NCBI RefSeq assembly: GCF_010671925.1
Contig: NZ_JAAHIH010000005.1
Span: forward strand, 124,001 to 188,000
Length of the DNA stretch: 64,000 nt
Direction: 5' to 3'
From: Moorena sp. SIOASIH
GTDB taxonomy: Bacteria; Cyanobacteriota; Cyanobacteriia; Cyanobacteriales; Coleofasciculaceae
Part shown: piece by piece, positions 42,471-50,082 of the stretch
How the letters are laid out: each line of letters opens with the position of its first letter
Position numbering within the stretch: position 1 is the first letter of the stretch
Notes under the pieces: model-generated
The model's database searches: none
What the model was told of the DNA's origin: nothing
Seen by the model: only the letters and a program-made list of their open reading frames with translations
Position numbers and translations under genes: made by a program

Positions 42471-43217
42471 ATGGATTATAAAACTGTTCTCCAAGAAAAA
42501 CAACACCATAGTCAACGGTTAAATCCCAAGCGATTTGCTAAAATCTCAGAACGAATAGATCGATGCGATATTCCTGTTGAAGCTTGGATTCCTCTGCTGG
42601 AAAATGCCATGTTACAGACTTGGAAAGGGATAATTCTGAATAAGTCCGTAACCGAAATTGGGGTCTACCCTATGTTAATCCACGAACTCCAACCAAAAAC
42701 GATTATCGAACTTGGTGCATTTAACGGAGGAAGTGCCATTTGGTTGGCGGATCATTTGGAACTATTTGGCATAAAAGGTAGAGTCTATTCGATGGATATC
42801 GATCTCTCGCTTTTAGACGAGGGAGCAAAACAAGACTCTCGGGTGCATTTTTTGCAGGGAGATTCCAATGACTTGGCTGCTACCTTTCCTGGTCAAATGC
42901 TTTGGGATCTGCCTCATCCTTGGTTGCTGATTGAAGACTCCCACGTCAATCTGGTTGGTATCCTAGAATATTTTCATCAAAATGGCTTTCAGAGTGGAGA
43001 CTACTTAATTGTTGAGGACACGAGCCAATCAATGTGGGATTATTGGCGCAAACACTGGGATGATGCTGCCGAAGTTGAGGAAGGAGCGCGGAAACTGAAG
43101 GATTTGAGGGATTGGTTGAAAAACCACGAAGACGACTATCTGATAGATACCTACTATCAGGATATGTACGGCTACAACGGGTCAAAAAACTGGAACTCGA
43201 TTCTCAAGAGAGTTTGA
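42471..43217 (+). CDS. CmcI-like (cephalosporin hydroxylase family) SAM methyltransferase
   Basis: The 248-residue protein resembles the CmcI/rhamnosyl O-methyltransferase family: IIELGAFNGGSAIWLADHL (SAM motif, near residue 81-99), VYSMDIDLSLLDEG (acidic SAM ligand), a GDSND segment and WLLIEDSHVNLVGILEYF then GDYLIVEDTSQ (metal-site type acidic residues). Despite the family name, members are mostly methyltransferases. ATG 42471 is used; an earlier in-frame start at 42438 adds 11 residues without homology. It is the last gene of the cluster, followed by a strong stem-loop at 43237-43263. An O-methyl, N-methyl or carboxyl-methyl transfer to the pathway product is possible, but the substrate is unknown. 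Confidence 0.75.
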   Translation: MDYKTVLQEKQHHSQRLNPKRFAKISERIDRCDIPVEAWIPLLENAMLQTWKGIILNKSVTEIGVYPMLIHELQPKTIIELGAFNGGSAIWLADHLELFGIKGRVYSMDIDLSLLDEGAKQDSRVHFLQGDSNDLAATFPGQMLWDLPHPWLLIEDSHVNLVGILEYFHQNGFQSGDYLIVEDTSQSMWDYWRKHWDDAAEVEEGARKLKDLRDWLKNHEDDYLIDTYYQDMYGYNGSKNWNSILKRV

Positions 43218-43236
43218 ATTGAAAGGTGTTAGTCGA

Positions 43237-43263
43237 GTAGGGTGCGTAATTAACGCACCCTAC
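43237..43263 (+). terminator. Perfect stem-loop after the NRPS-PKS cluster
   Basis: GTAGGGTGCG (43237-43246) pairs exactly with CGCACCCTAC (43254-43263), loop TAATTAA. It is 20 bp after the last cluster gene. No T-tract follows; the same kind of hairpin is a common cyanobacterial spacer repeat. Confidence 0.5.
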
Positions 43264-43478
43264 TAGCTGATCTCCCCCCAGACCGAGCAACCGATTATCC
43301 CTTACTCCCCTTAATCGACCACTCCCCTCACCCCTGACAACAAACCGTCACCGGTCAAGTCAACCGGCAAAATCAAAGTTTTATTGCGCAGAATAATTTT
43401 TGAAACCAAAATGCTTGATAATGAACTTCACGAATTTAACAGACTTAACTCAAGTTCACATCTACTACCGGATTCACT

Positions 43479-44501
43479 ATGTCCTTACCCAACTTGATTG
43501 ACAAGTCCACAGCCGTTGACCAACTCCAATTAACCCATCGGCCTCGACGTCTGCGCCGTACAGCAGCCTTACGTCGGATGGTTCAAGAGACTCAACTGAC
43601 GGTTAATGACCTGATTTATCCAGTATTTGTGATGGAAGGTCAGGGTCTAAAACCAGAAGTGAAGTCCATGCCAGGGTGTTACCGCTATTCTCTGGACTTA
43701 TTGCTCAAAGAAGTAACCGAGGCATTTGAGCTGGGGATTAATGCGATCGCACTTTTCCCCCTCATCCCCCAGGACTTGAAAGATGCTACCGGTACTGAAA
43801 GCTACAACCCTGATGGATTAATTCAACGCACCATCAGAGCAATTAAGCAAGAAGTTCCAGAGCTGGTAGTGATTACCGATGTTGCCCTTGATCCCTTTTC
43901 CAGTGATGGTCATGATGGCATTGTCACCGAAGATGGCACTATCCTAAATGACGCCACCGTGGAAGTTTTGATAAAAATGGCCTTATCTCAAGCTGCAGCT
44001 GGGGCAGATATGGTAGCGCCTTCCGACATGATGGATGGACGCATTGGTGCAATTCGTAAAGCTCTAGATGGTGAAGGCTACACTGATGTCGGAATTTTGG
44101 CCTATTCAGCTAAATACGCCTCCGCTTATTATGGACCATTCCGGGATGCCCTAGATTCAGCTCCTAAATTTGGTGACAAAAAGACTTACCAAATGGATCC
44201 CGCTAACGCCCTTGAAGCCCTAAAAGAAATTGACTTAGATATCTCAGAAGGGGCAGATATGGTGATGGTTAAGCCAGCTTTAGCCTATATGGATGTTATC
44301 CACCGGGTGAGACAGCATACTAATTTACCCGTTGCTGCATACAATGTTAGTGGTGAGTACGCCATGATTAAAGCAGCCGGTCAGAATGGCTGGATTGATG
44401 AGAAAAAAGTCATGATGGAAACCCTGACTAGCATGAAGCGGGCTGGTGCTGACTTAATATTGACCTATTTTGCCAAAGAAGTAGCTACAATCCTGCAGTA
44501 A
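43479..44501 (+). CDS. hemB: Porphobilinogen synthase (delta-aminolevulinic acid dehydratase)
   Basis: The 340-residue enzyme condenses two 5-aminolevulinate molecules to porphobilinogen in heme, chlorophyll and bilin synthesis. It shows the RPRRLRRTAALRRMVQET start, VITDVALDPFSSDGHDGI (the metal-site loop in which plant/cyanobacterial enzymes have Asp in place of the Cys ligands), ADMVAPSDMMDGRIGAIR (near 183-200, Schiff-base region) and ADMVMVKPALAYMD (catalytic Lys near 263). The DPFSSDG form indicates a Mg-dependent rather than Zn-dependent enzyme. It is monocistronic, between the cluster terminator and a repeat-rich spacer. Confidence 0.95.
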   Translation: MSLPNLIDKSTAVDQLQLTHRPRRLRRTAALRRMVQETQLTVNDLIYPVFVMEGQGLKPEVKSMPGCYRYSLDLLLKEVTEAFELGINAIALFPLIPQDLKDATGTESYNPDGLIQRTIRAIKQEVPELVVITDVALDPFSSDGHDGIVTEDGTILNDATVEVLIKMALSQAAAGADMVAPSDMMDGRIGAIRKALDGEGYTDVGILAYSAKYASAYYGPFRDALDSAPKFGDKKTYQMDPANALEALKEIDLDISEGADMVMVKPALAYMDVIHRVRQHTNLPVAAYNVSGEYAMIKAAGQNGWIDEKKVMMETLTSMKRAGADLILTYFAKEVATILQ

Positions 44502-44530
44502 GGCATTGAACCGTAGTTAGCGGTCAGTTA

Positions 44531-44652
<122 letters not shown>

Positions 44653-44756
44653 TGCTTACCTAGGCTGTAGTCTGTAGACTATAGGGAAAAACACAAGCAA
44701 GCCTATAGTTGATAGTCTAGAGTCGAGAAAGGAAAAGTCGCTAGGTTACACATAAT

Positions 44757-45773
44757 ATGGTGGTGAAGCAAAATGAGCTAGAGCAATGCTATAGAGTTCT
44801 TGAACTGGAGCCTGGAGCATCACCGGAAGAAGTGAACCAGGCTTACAAGGATTTAGCATTTATTTGGCATCCCGATCGTGTTCCTGAGGATAATCCTCGC
44901 CTCAAGCAAAAAGCTGAAGAAAAACTTAAGTTACTCAATCAGGCACGAGAAAAATTGCGATCGCATCATAAATCACCCACTGCTTCACAAAAACAAGCTA
45001 GGGGCAGAACACAGTATCGGAATTATCGTAATTCAAATCCAAGACCAAAACCACCACCATCACCTCAGCCAAACCCACCAAACTATTACAAATACAAACA
45101 ACCAGAACGATCTAGAGCCCAACCATCGACGACCGCTCAACCTCGGACTCCCAAGACTCCTACTAACGCTAGAGCCCAACCATACACTCCCGCCCAACCT
45201 CGGACTCCCAAGACCCCTGCTGAATCAAGAGCTCAACCATACACTCCCGCCCAACCTCAGAATCCCAAGCCCCCTGCTGAATCAAGAGCCCAACCATCCA
45301 CTCCCGCCCAAACTCGGACTACTCAAGCCCAAGCTCGGACTGCCCAGCCCCCCGGTAATTCTAGAACCCAGCCATCGACGACCGCCCAAACTCGGACTCC
45401 CAAAGCCCCTCCTGACTTGAGTGGTGCTGATTTTAGGGGAGCAGACCTCAAAGAAAGAGACTTCTCAAATCGGAATCTCCAATCCGCTAACTTAAGTCAG
45501 GCTAACCTAAAAGACTGCTTTCTCCATCGGGTCAATCTTGCTGAGGCTAACCTCGAAGGTGCTAATCTATTTAGAGCCAATTTATTTCAAGCTAACCTCA
45601 GTAAGGCTAACTTACGAGAGGCTAATCTGATTGGAGCTGATTTGAGTGGAGCTGATTTGAGTGGAGCTGACATGAGTGGAGCTAAAGTGGGTTCTAATGG
45701 TAAGCTCTTGGTAAAACTGACAGGGGCAAACCTAACCGGGGCAGTTTTGCCCGATGGCAGTATCCACAACTAA
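44757..45773 (+). CDS. J-domain protein with Pro-rich repeats and C-terminal pentapeptide repeats
   Basis: The 338-residue protein has three parts. Residues about 8-65 are a J-domain with the HPD motif (IWHPDRVPEDNP), the site that stimulates DnaK ATPase. Residues about 70-220 are a Pro/Thr/Gln-rich low-complexity region with direct repeats of the SRAQPYTPAQPRTPKTPAE kind. Residues about 220-325 are pentapeptide repeats (ADLSGADLSGADMSGA and similar A(D/N)Lxx units), a right-handed beta-helix. It could recruit DnaK to a partner through the pentapeptide helix. Such J-pentapeptide fusions are a cyanobacterial type; the client is unknown. The ATG at 44757 follows AATAT without a strong ribosome-binding site. 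Confidence 0.85.
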   Translation: MVVKQNELEQCYRVLELEPGASPEEVNQAYKDLAFIWHPDRVPEDNPRLKQKAEEKLKLLNQAREKLRSHHKSPTASQKQARGRTQYRNYRNSNPRPKPPPSPQPNPPNYYKYKQPERSRAQPSTTAQPRTPKTPTNARAQPYTPAQPRTPKTPAESRAQPYTPAQPQNPKPPAESRAQPSTPAQTRTTQAQARTAQPPGNSRTQPSTTAQTRTPKAPPDLSGADFRGADLKERDFSNRNLQSANLSQANLKDCFLHRVNLAEANLEGANLFRANLFQANLSKANLREANLIGADLSGADLSGADMSGAKVGSNGKLLVKLTGANLTGAVLPDGSIHN

Positions 45774-45831
45774 TACCAACTCTGTAGTAGATCGATAGCA
45801 AAAAGAACAGCAAATTTGAATTAAATTTCAA

Positions 45832-46074
45832 CTATTGATCATCTTGCTCATCCCTTTCCAAATCTGGGAAGGGGAGAACAGGCAATCTCTCCCCTCGAAA
45901 CACTTCCTCACTACTAATACCTGTGGTTTCTAACCATGAACCGATAGCTTGTATTGAGAGTATACCTAAGAGCATTGGAGCAGTGCCTAGACTTACGAAG
46001 AATTTCGTGGGCATTTCTAATGTAAACAGGTCTGCTGACCTGATTTCTGGTATTTCGGGTTTAGAAGAAGACAT
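45832..46074 (-). CDS. Small hypothetical membrane protein
   Basis: An 80-residue frame starts MSSSKPEIPEIRSADLFTLE, has one hydrophobic segment (KFFVSLGTAPMLLGILSIQA, about 24-43) and an acidic, charged tail (FPDLERDEQDDQ). The composition is protein-like and unlike the shadow frames elsewhere, so I list it as probably real. An in-frame ATG at 46107 would add 11 residues. I do not recognise the family. It is convergent with the J-domain gene (58 bp). Confidence 0.5.
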   Translation of the reverse strand: MSSSKPEIPEIRSADLFTLEMPTKFFVSLGTAPMLLGILSIQAIGSWLETTGISSEEVFRGERLPVLPFPDLERDEQDDQ

Positions 46075-46273
46075 CTGGGTTAGTTTTAGTACAAAAGAAC
46101 TAAACAAAGGCGAAAATTTAACATCGGGTGCCTTGAGCAGGAGTTACGCAGCAATGGGCTGCTACCGAAGTAGTATTGACTTGAGAACCCATTACCATTT
46201 AGTCCTGTGAGTGAGAATTTCAACCTCTATTGTCAGCTACATTAATTTTATTTGCCCAACAAATCAGTAATCC

Positions 46274-46383
46274 AGGACTTACGCAAGTGCCCCCTAAATC
46301 CCCCAATTCTGGGGGACTTTGACATCATTACCCCCCAAAATTGGGGGGCAGGGGGGCAAAAACAACTAAACTCCGTAAGTCCT
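46274..46383. mobile_element. MITE-like element with AGGACTTACG ends and internal G/C hairpins
   Basis: The ends AGGACTTACG (46274-46283) and CGTAAGTCCT (46374-46383) are exact inverses. The inside holds two short hairpins (CCCCCAATTCTGGGGG and CCCCCCAAAATTGGGGGG). It is 110 bp and non-coding. No clear target duplication was seen. The rest of the 45774-46472 spacer contains only the small gene described above. Confidence 0.6.
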
Positions 46384-46472
46384 ATAGTTTTAACAAAATT
46401 GTGCTTAAATCAAGGCGAGCATCTAAGATATGAAGAAATCATTCGTCCGTTACCAGTCCAGTTAATCAATTT

Positions 46473-49400
46473 GTGATGTTGGATGTCGATCAGCGTCTCC
46501 CAAAAGCTCCTCCGTCCTCCCTTGCCAAGTGGGCTTATTGTGCCATTAGGCAACCTGGGTTATCCATACGAATCCGTTTGCGAGGGAACAATTTGCACAT
46601 TCTCTGTGAACACCCTCAGGGAGTAGAAGCCAATAAGGTGGTCAACCGCCTGATCAAAGCCCTGAAACTCCAACAGGGAGAAGTTCAGTTTCCCCTAGAC
46701 TTAGTAAACCCGATCTATCAAATAATTGTTTATGGGCGTCGAGTGGGGCACAAGCGTCCAGACTGGATTAAGCAAATCGCTATCAAACTACCGACCGATG
46801 ATGCCACTAATGCTTCTAACCAATCTTCTCAGAGGTCTTTCGATGCCATAACCACTGATGCGGAATTAACTGTCTCAAACGAAAGTCTTGCCCGTTCTGG
46901 TTCTCCAGATGCGATCGCTCGTTATCTCAGTGAATCCCTCAGTTACCTAGGTGTCAGTGTTAAAGTCCGGATCCAACACCAAGATTCCAAAGCTAGAAGA
47001 TTTTCAAGGGCAAGTTCTAACCTTAAACAAACTAACCTTCACCCTTCACCCCCTAACCGACGGCTCTGGATAATTTGTAATTCTAACTACAGCCCCGATC
47101 CCTCCTTACTATCTGAGCCCATCATCGACCGGTTACATTCCTTGCAACTCCAAGGGTTTCGAGATGCCCTGATTTGCTTTCAGGTAAGTGGCGAAGCCAC
47201 TCCTGATTGGAAGCTGCGAGTGGATTTGACCCCTCCAGAAGAAGTCCTGAAGGAATGGGCTCGTTGGGGAGATGTAGAAGCAATCCAGCGGTTATTAAAT
47301 CAGGGGTTAGCAGCGGTAGGAATAACCGTTAGAGCCATTCTTAAAGAAAGCACCCTACATGTATTTTGTAGCGTCATCCACCGCCGGAAAACTATTGCCC
47401 CAGAAAAAGAAACTGTAGTCAGTGCCATTGCCTCAGTACTGGATTTAATCGCTCCTCAAGGAATCCAGGGTGCAACTATTTATGGTGTAGAGTCAAGTCA
47501 GTTCCCTAGTCAAACCTTACTGTCTCAGGAAGCTGACTCTCTCCAATACCCCTTTGGAAACAATGGTCAAGCTGCCAACAATTCCTTACTGCCAGAAACC
47601 GAATCCCCAGCCTGGATTCACTGGCTCAACTTACCAGCAGGAGACCACCAGAGTTTAGGAGAATCCACCTATTCCTTAGCCCAAACAGGGCATCACGATG
47701 CCTTGACCTTTTTGTTGGAACGCTTACTCAATCCCGACATTGACCAACGATTGGTAACAGGTGGAATCAGGGTAAAAATTCGCCGTAAACAAGACTTGTT
47801 GCACATCATGAGCGAGGCAACGGTCTGTCCTCGAAAATCTAAGGTCACTCGAAAAATTACCCGCTTCCTAGAGCAGCTGGCTATGTCCGAAATTACTGGC
47901 TTACGGCTTTATGGACGTCGCGCTGGTGCTACCTCCCCCTCCTGGAACTATGGGGTGGATTTTGTTCATCGACAGCGTCTAGTCCCAGAAGCTACCCCAG
48001 AGTTTGCTGCCTCAGATGCCTACCTCAGTGATTTGGTAACTCCAACTGGGGAACCAGTACTGCGTCGTGATCTAACCCACGACGATCTCAACCAGGGTTT
48101 AAAAGGAGCAGTTAATGGTGTAGTTTACATACTCCAGCGTTTGCTATGCTACTCTCAGCTATTTGTACCCACTGTAGAAAACCAAGACATGGCAGCCTTC
48201 TCAAACAAGAGACAGGCAAAGGGGAAATTATCTATCCAAGGCGTAGCAGTAGCCATGGTATGGGGCGTAGCAGGATTACTACTAACACTGATCACAGATT
48301 GGCGTTTTAGTGAGCTCCTACAGTCTCAAGCCTCACCGTCAGCGGAAGTAAAGGCAGTGACTCACTCATCAGCCAAACCCATTGCTTTGCCCCAAATATC
48401 TTTACAAAAAGGGGCAGGTCTCGGGACTGCAAACTTCAACACCTCTGGTTTTACTGCTCCTGGGGATACCATGGTGATTGTGAATGAAAACGGCAATGCT
48501 ACCATGGCAGCCATGCTGGCCGCAGCGCGATCGCCCAATCCTTCATTCAATAACCAGATGTTAGATGAAAAGCTAGCTCTGTACCAACAACGCCTGCTTC
48601 AAAGTGGTATCCCTGATGTACTGATTATGGGGAGTTCCAGAGCTATGCGGGGAATCGATCCCATTGCCCTGCAAGATGCCTTAGAAGAGCAGGGCTATCC
48701 TGACATTGACGTGTTTAACTTTGGGGTTAATGGTGCCACAGCTCAGGTAGTAGACTTCATGGTTCGGCGCGTCTTAACTCCGGAGCAACTGCCTAAATTG
48801 ATTATTTGGGCTGATGGGGTAAGAGCCTTTAACAATGGTCGAGTTGATGCTACCTACAACTCGATTATCGCATCACCAGGCTACCAAGCTCTAATGGCAG
48901 GAGTTTTTCCGAACCGTACTAAACAACCACCATTACCGACAGATGCCAAAGACCAACCTCTAGAGGTTTTGAATGATAGTTATCAGTTCATCAGTGGCTG
49001 GCTAAATCAGTCAATAGCCAAAATTTCGTTAACTTATCCTCACCGAAGCCAGCTCAAATCTCTGTTACGGGAAAAGTTGCTTGACCTAGAAAAGTTCCTG
49101 CAATCAGAAACAACCCAGACTGCCAACAAGCCTCAACATACATTATCCCCAACCTGGAAAATTGACTTTGATGGCTTCCTTCCCCTGTCAACTCGTTTTA
49201 ACACCGCTACCTACTACCAGAAACATCCTAAAGTTCCCGGTATTTATGATGGTGATTACCGGTATTTTCAGCTAGGAGGTCAGCAAGACAGAGCCCTAAG
49301 AAACTTGCTGGAATTTGCCCAGAAGCATGACGTTAGTATCGTTATGGTCAACCTACCCCTGACCAAAGAATATTTAGATCCAGTGCGGAGCAAATATGAG

Positions 49401-49595
49401 AAACAATTTCAGCGATACATGTACAACTTGGATTTAGAAGGGGGATTGATTTTCAGAGATTTCAACAAGATGTTGCTAACTAAACATGACTACTTTTCCG
49501 ACCCCAGTCATCTCAACCGCTATGGTGCTTACCAAGTTTCTAACCAGTTGGCTAAAGATCCAATGATGCCTTGGTCATTAGTGATTAATCATTAG
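46473..49595 (+). CDS. DUF1574-type protein: repeated N-terminal domains, one TM helix, C-terminal SGNH domain
   Basis: The 1040-residue protein starts with about four copies of a 75-110-residue unit (near 12-100, 140-260, 265-350, 400-500), each with an RxRxxxxxLHIL-like strand, a helix and a LYGRRxG...PxW segment. Linker and one transmembrane helix (GVAVAMVWGVAGLLLTLI, near 590-607) follow. The C-terminal 330 residues are SGNH-like: Ser in LIMGSSRAMRGIDP (near 725), FGVNGA block, and DPSHLNRYGA (catalytic Asp-His, near 1010). This resembles AlgJ/DltD-type partners of MBOAT acyltransferases, and an MBOAT gene is the next gene. The likely role is O-acetylation of a surface polysaccharide. The repeat half is likely cytoplasmic. 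The GTG/ATG start region has no strong ribosome-binding site; the first ATG follows an in-frame TTG-type codon. Confidence 0.75.
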   Translation: MMLDVDQRLPKAPPSSLAKWAYCAIRQPGLSIRIRLRGNNLHILCEHPQGVEANKVVNRLIKALKLQQGEVQFPLDLVNPIYQIIVYGRRVGHKRPDWIKQIAIKLPTDDATNASNQSSQRSFDAITTDAELTVSNESLARSGSPDAIARYLSESLSYLGVSVKVRIQHQDSKARRFSRASSNLKQTNLHPSPPNRRLWIICNSNYSPDPSLLSEPIIDRLHSLQLQGFRDALICFQVSGEATPDWKLRVDLTPPEEVLKEWARWGDVEAIQRLLNQGLAAVGITVRAILKESTLHVFCSVIHRRKTIAPEKETVVSAIASVLDLIAPQGIQGATIYGVESSQFPSQTLLSQEADSLQYPFGNNGQAANNSLLPETESPAWIHWLNLPAGDHQSLGESTYSLAQTGHHDALTFLLERLLNPDIDQRLVTGGIRVKIRRKQDLLHIMSEATVCPRKSKVTRKITRFLEQLAMSEITGLRLYGRRAGATSPSWNYGVDFVHRQRLVPEATPEFAASDAYLSDLVTPTGEPVLRRDLTHDDLNQGLKGAVNGVVYILQRLLCYSQLFVPTVENQDMAAFSNKRQAKGKLSIQGVAVAMVWGVAGLLLTLITDWRFSELLQSQASPSAEVKAVTHSSAKPIALPQISLQKGAGLGTANFNTSGFTAPGDTMVIVNENGNATMAAMLAAARSPNPSFNNQMLDEKLALYQQRLLQSGIPDVLIMGSSRAMRGIDPIALQDALEEQGYPDIDVFNFGVNGATAQVVDFMVRRVLTPEQLPKLIIWADGVRAFNNGRVDATYNSIIASPGYQALMAGVFPNRTKQPPLPTDAKDQPLEVLNDSYQFISGWLNQSIAKISLTYPHRSQLKSLLREKLLDLEKFLQSETTQTANKPQHTLSPTWKIDFDGFLPLSTRFNTATYYQKHPKVPGIYDGDYRYFQLGGQQDRALRNLLEFAQKHDVSIVMVNLPLTKEYLDPVRSKYEKQFQRYMYNLDLEGGLIFRDFNKMLLTKHDYFSDPSHLNRYGAYQVSNQLAKDPMMPWSLVINH

Positions 49596-49648
49596 GGATT
49601 AATCATTAATTATTAAGTTTTAAATTGACGAACAAACCCTAATTATAT

Positions 49649-49880
49649 GGGTGCATCTCACTGTCTTGATGCAGTCGCTCATGGGAGACCCCCAAGACCG
49701 TAATGGTGCGTTTTCCGTGATGGCGAGCAATCCCTTGCCATCACGGGTCGCACCTCTGCATCGCTTTTTAAATTAGGCAAAATTATAATAAGATTCCCAT
49801 AATTCCCATACTTCCCAGCCTCCCCACCCTGCCCACACTTCCCACACTTCCCTTCTTTTTTACAAATATGAGATGCACCC
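49649..49880. mobile_element. MITE with GGGTGCATCTCA ends and 8-bp target duplication, copy 2
   Basis: The 232-bp element begins GGGTGCATCTCA and ends TGAGATGCACCC. It is bracketed by the direct repeat AATTATAT at 49641-49648 and 49881-49888. Its interior is unrelated to copy 1 and contains the GGTGCG hairpin (49705-49754; arms CCGTGATGGC and GCCATCACGG). No coding frame. Confidence 0.85.
49705..49754. repeat. GGTGCG...GGGTCGCACC palindromic repeat, copy 3 (inside a MITE)
   Basis: A 50-bp unit with GGTGCG/CGCACC ends and a perfect inner stem, CCGTGATGGC against GCCATCACGG. Ends match copies at 2766, 27379 and 51793; the loop differs. Confidence 0.65.
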
Positions 49881-49885
49881 AATTA

Positions 49886-49999
49886 TATAGCGGTTTGCAA
49901 TTAAGCTAATTACCATAAGAACAAGTAGTGACTAGTGACTAGTCACTAGTCACTAGTCAAGATTCGTAATTATACTTAACCTACACGCAAACCGCTATA
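49886..49999. mobile_element. Second MITE with TATAGCGGTTTGC ends
   Basis: Ends TATAGCGGTTTGC (49886-49898) and GCAAACCGCTATA (49987-49999) are exact inverses. The middle is a long palindrome of GTGACTAGT/ACTAGTCAC units (49928-49959). The terminal TA on both sides fits IS630/Tc1-type insertion at TA. The first bases overlap the target duplication of the 49649-49880 element, so the latter inserted right at this element's edge. Confidence 0.65.
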
Positions 50000-50082
50000 A
50001 GTATTCAAACCGAAACGATATTAACCCTTCAGCCTACCCTAGGGTAACGCTATCAGGCGAACATCCTTCATCCTTTATCTTT

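Noticed and set aside
46252..46476. 74-codon forward frame before the DUF1574 gene
   Set aside because: Most of it reads through the MITE-like element at 46274-46383; no independent support.
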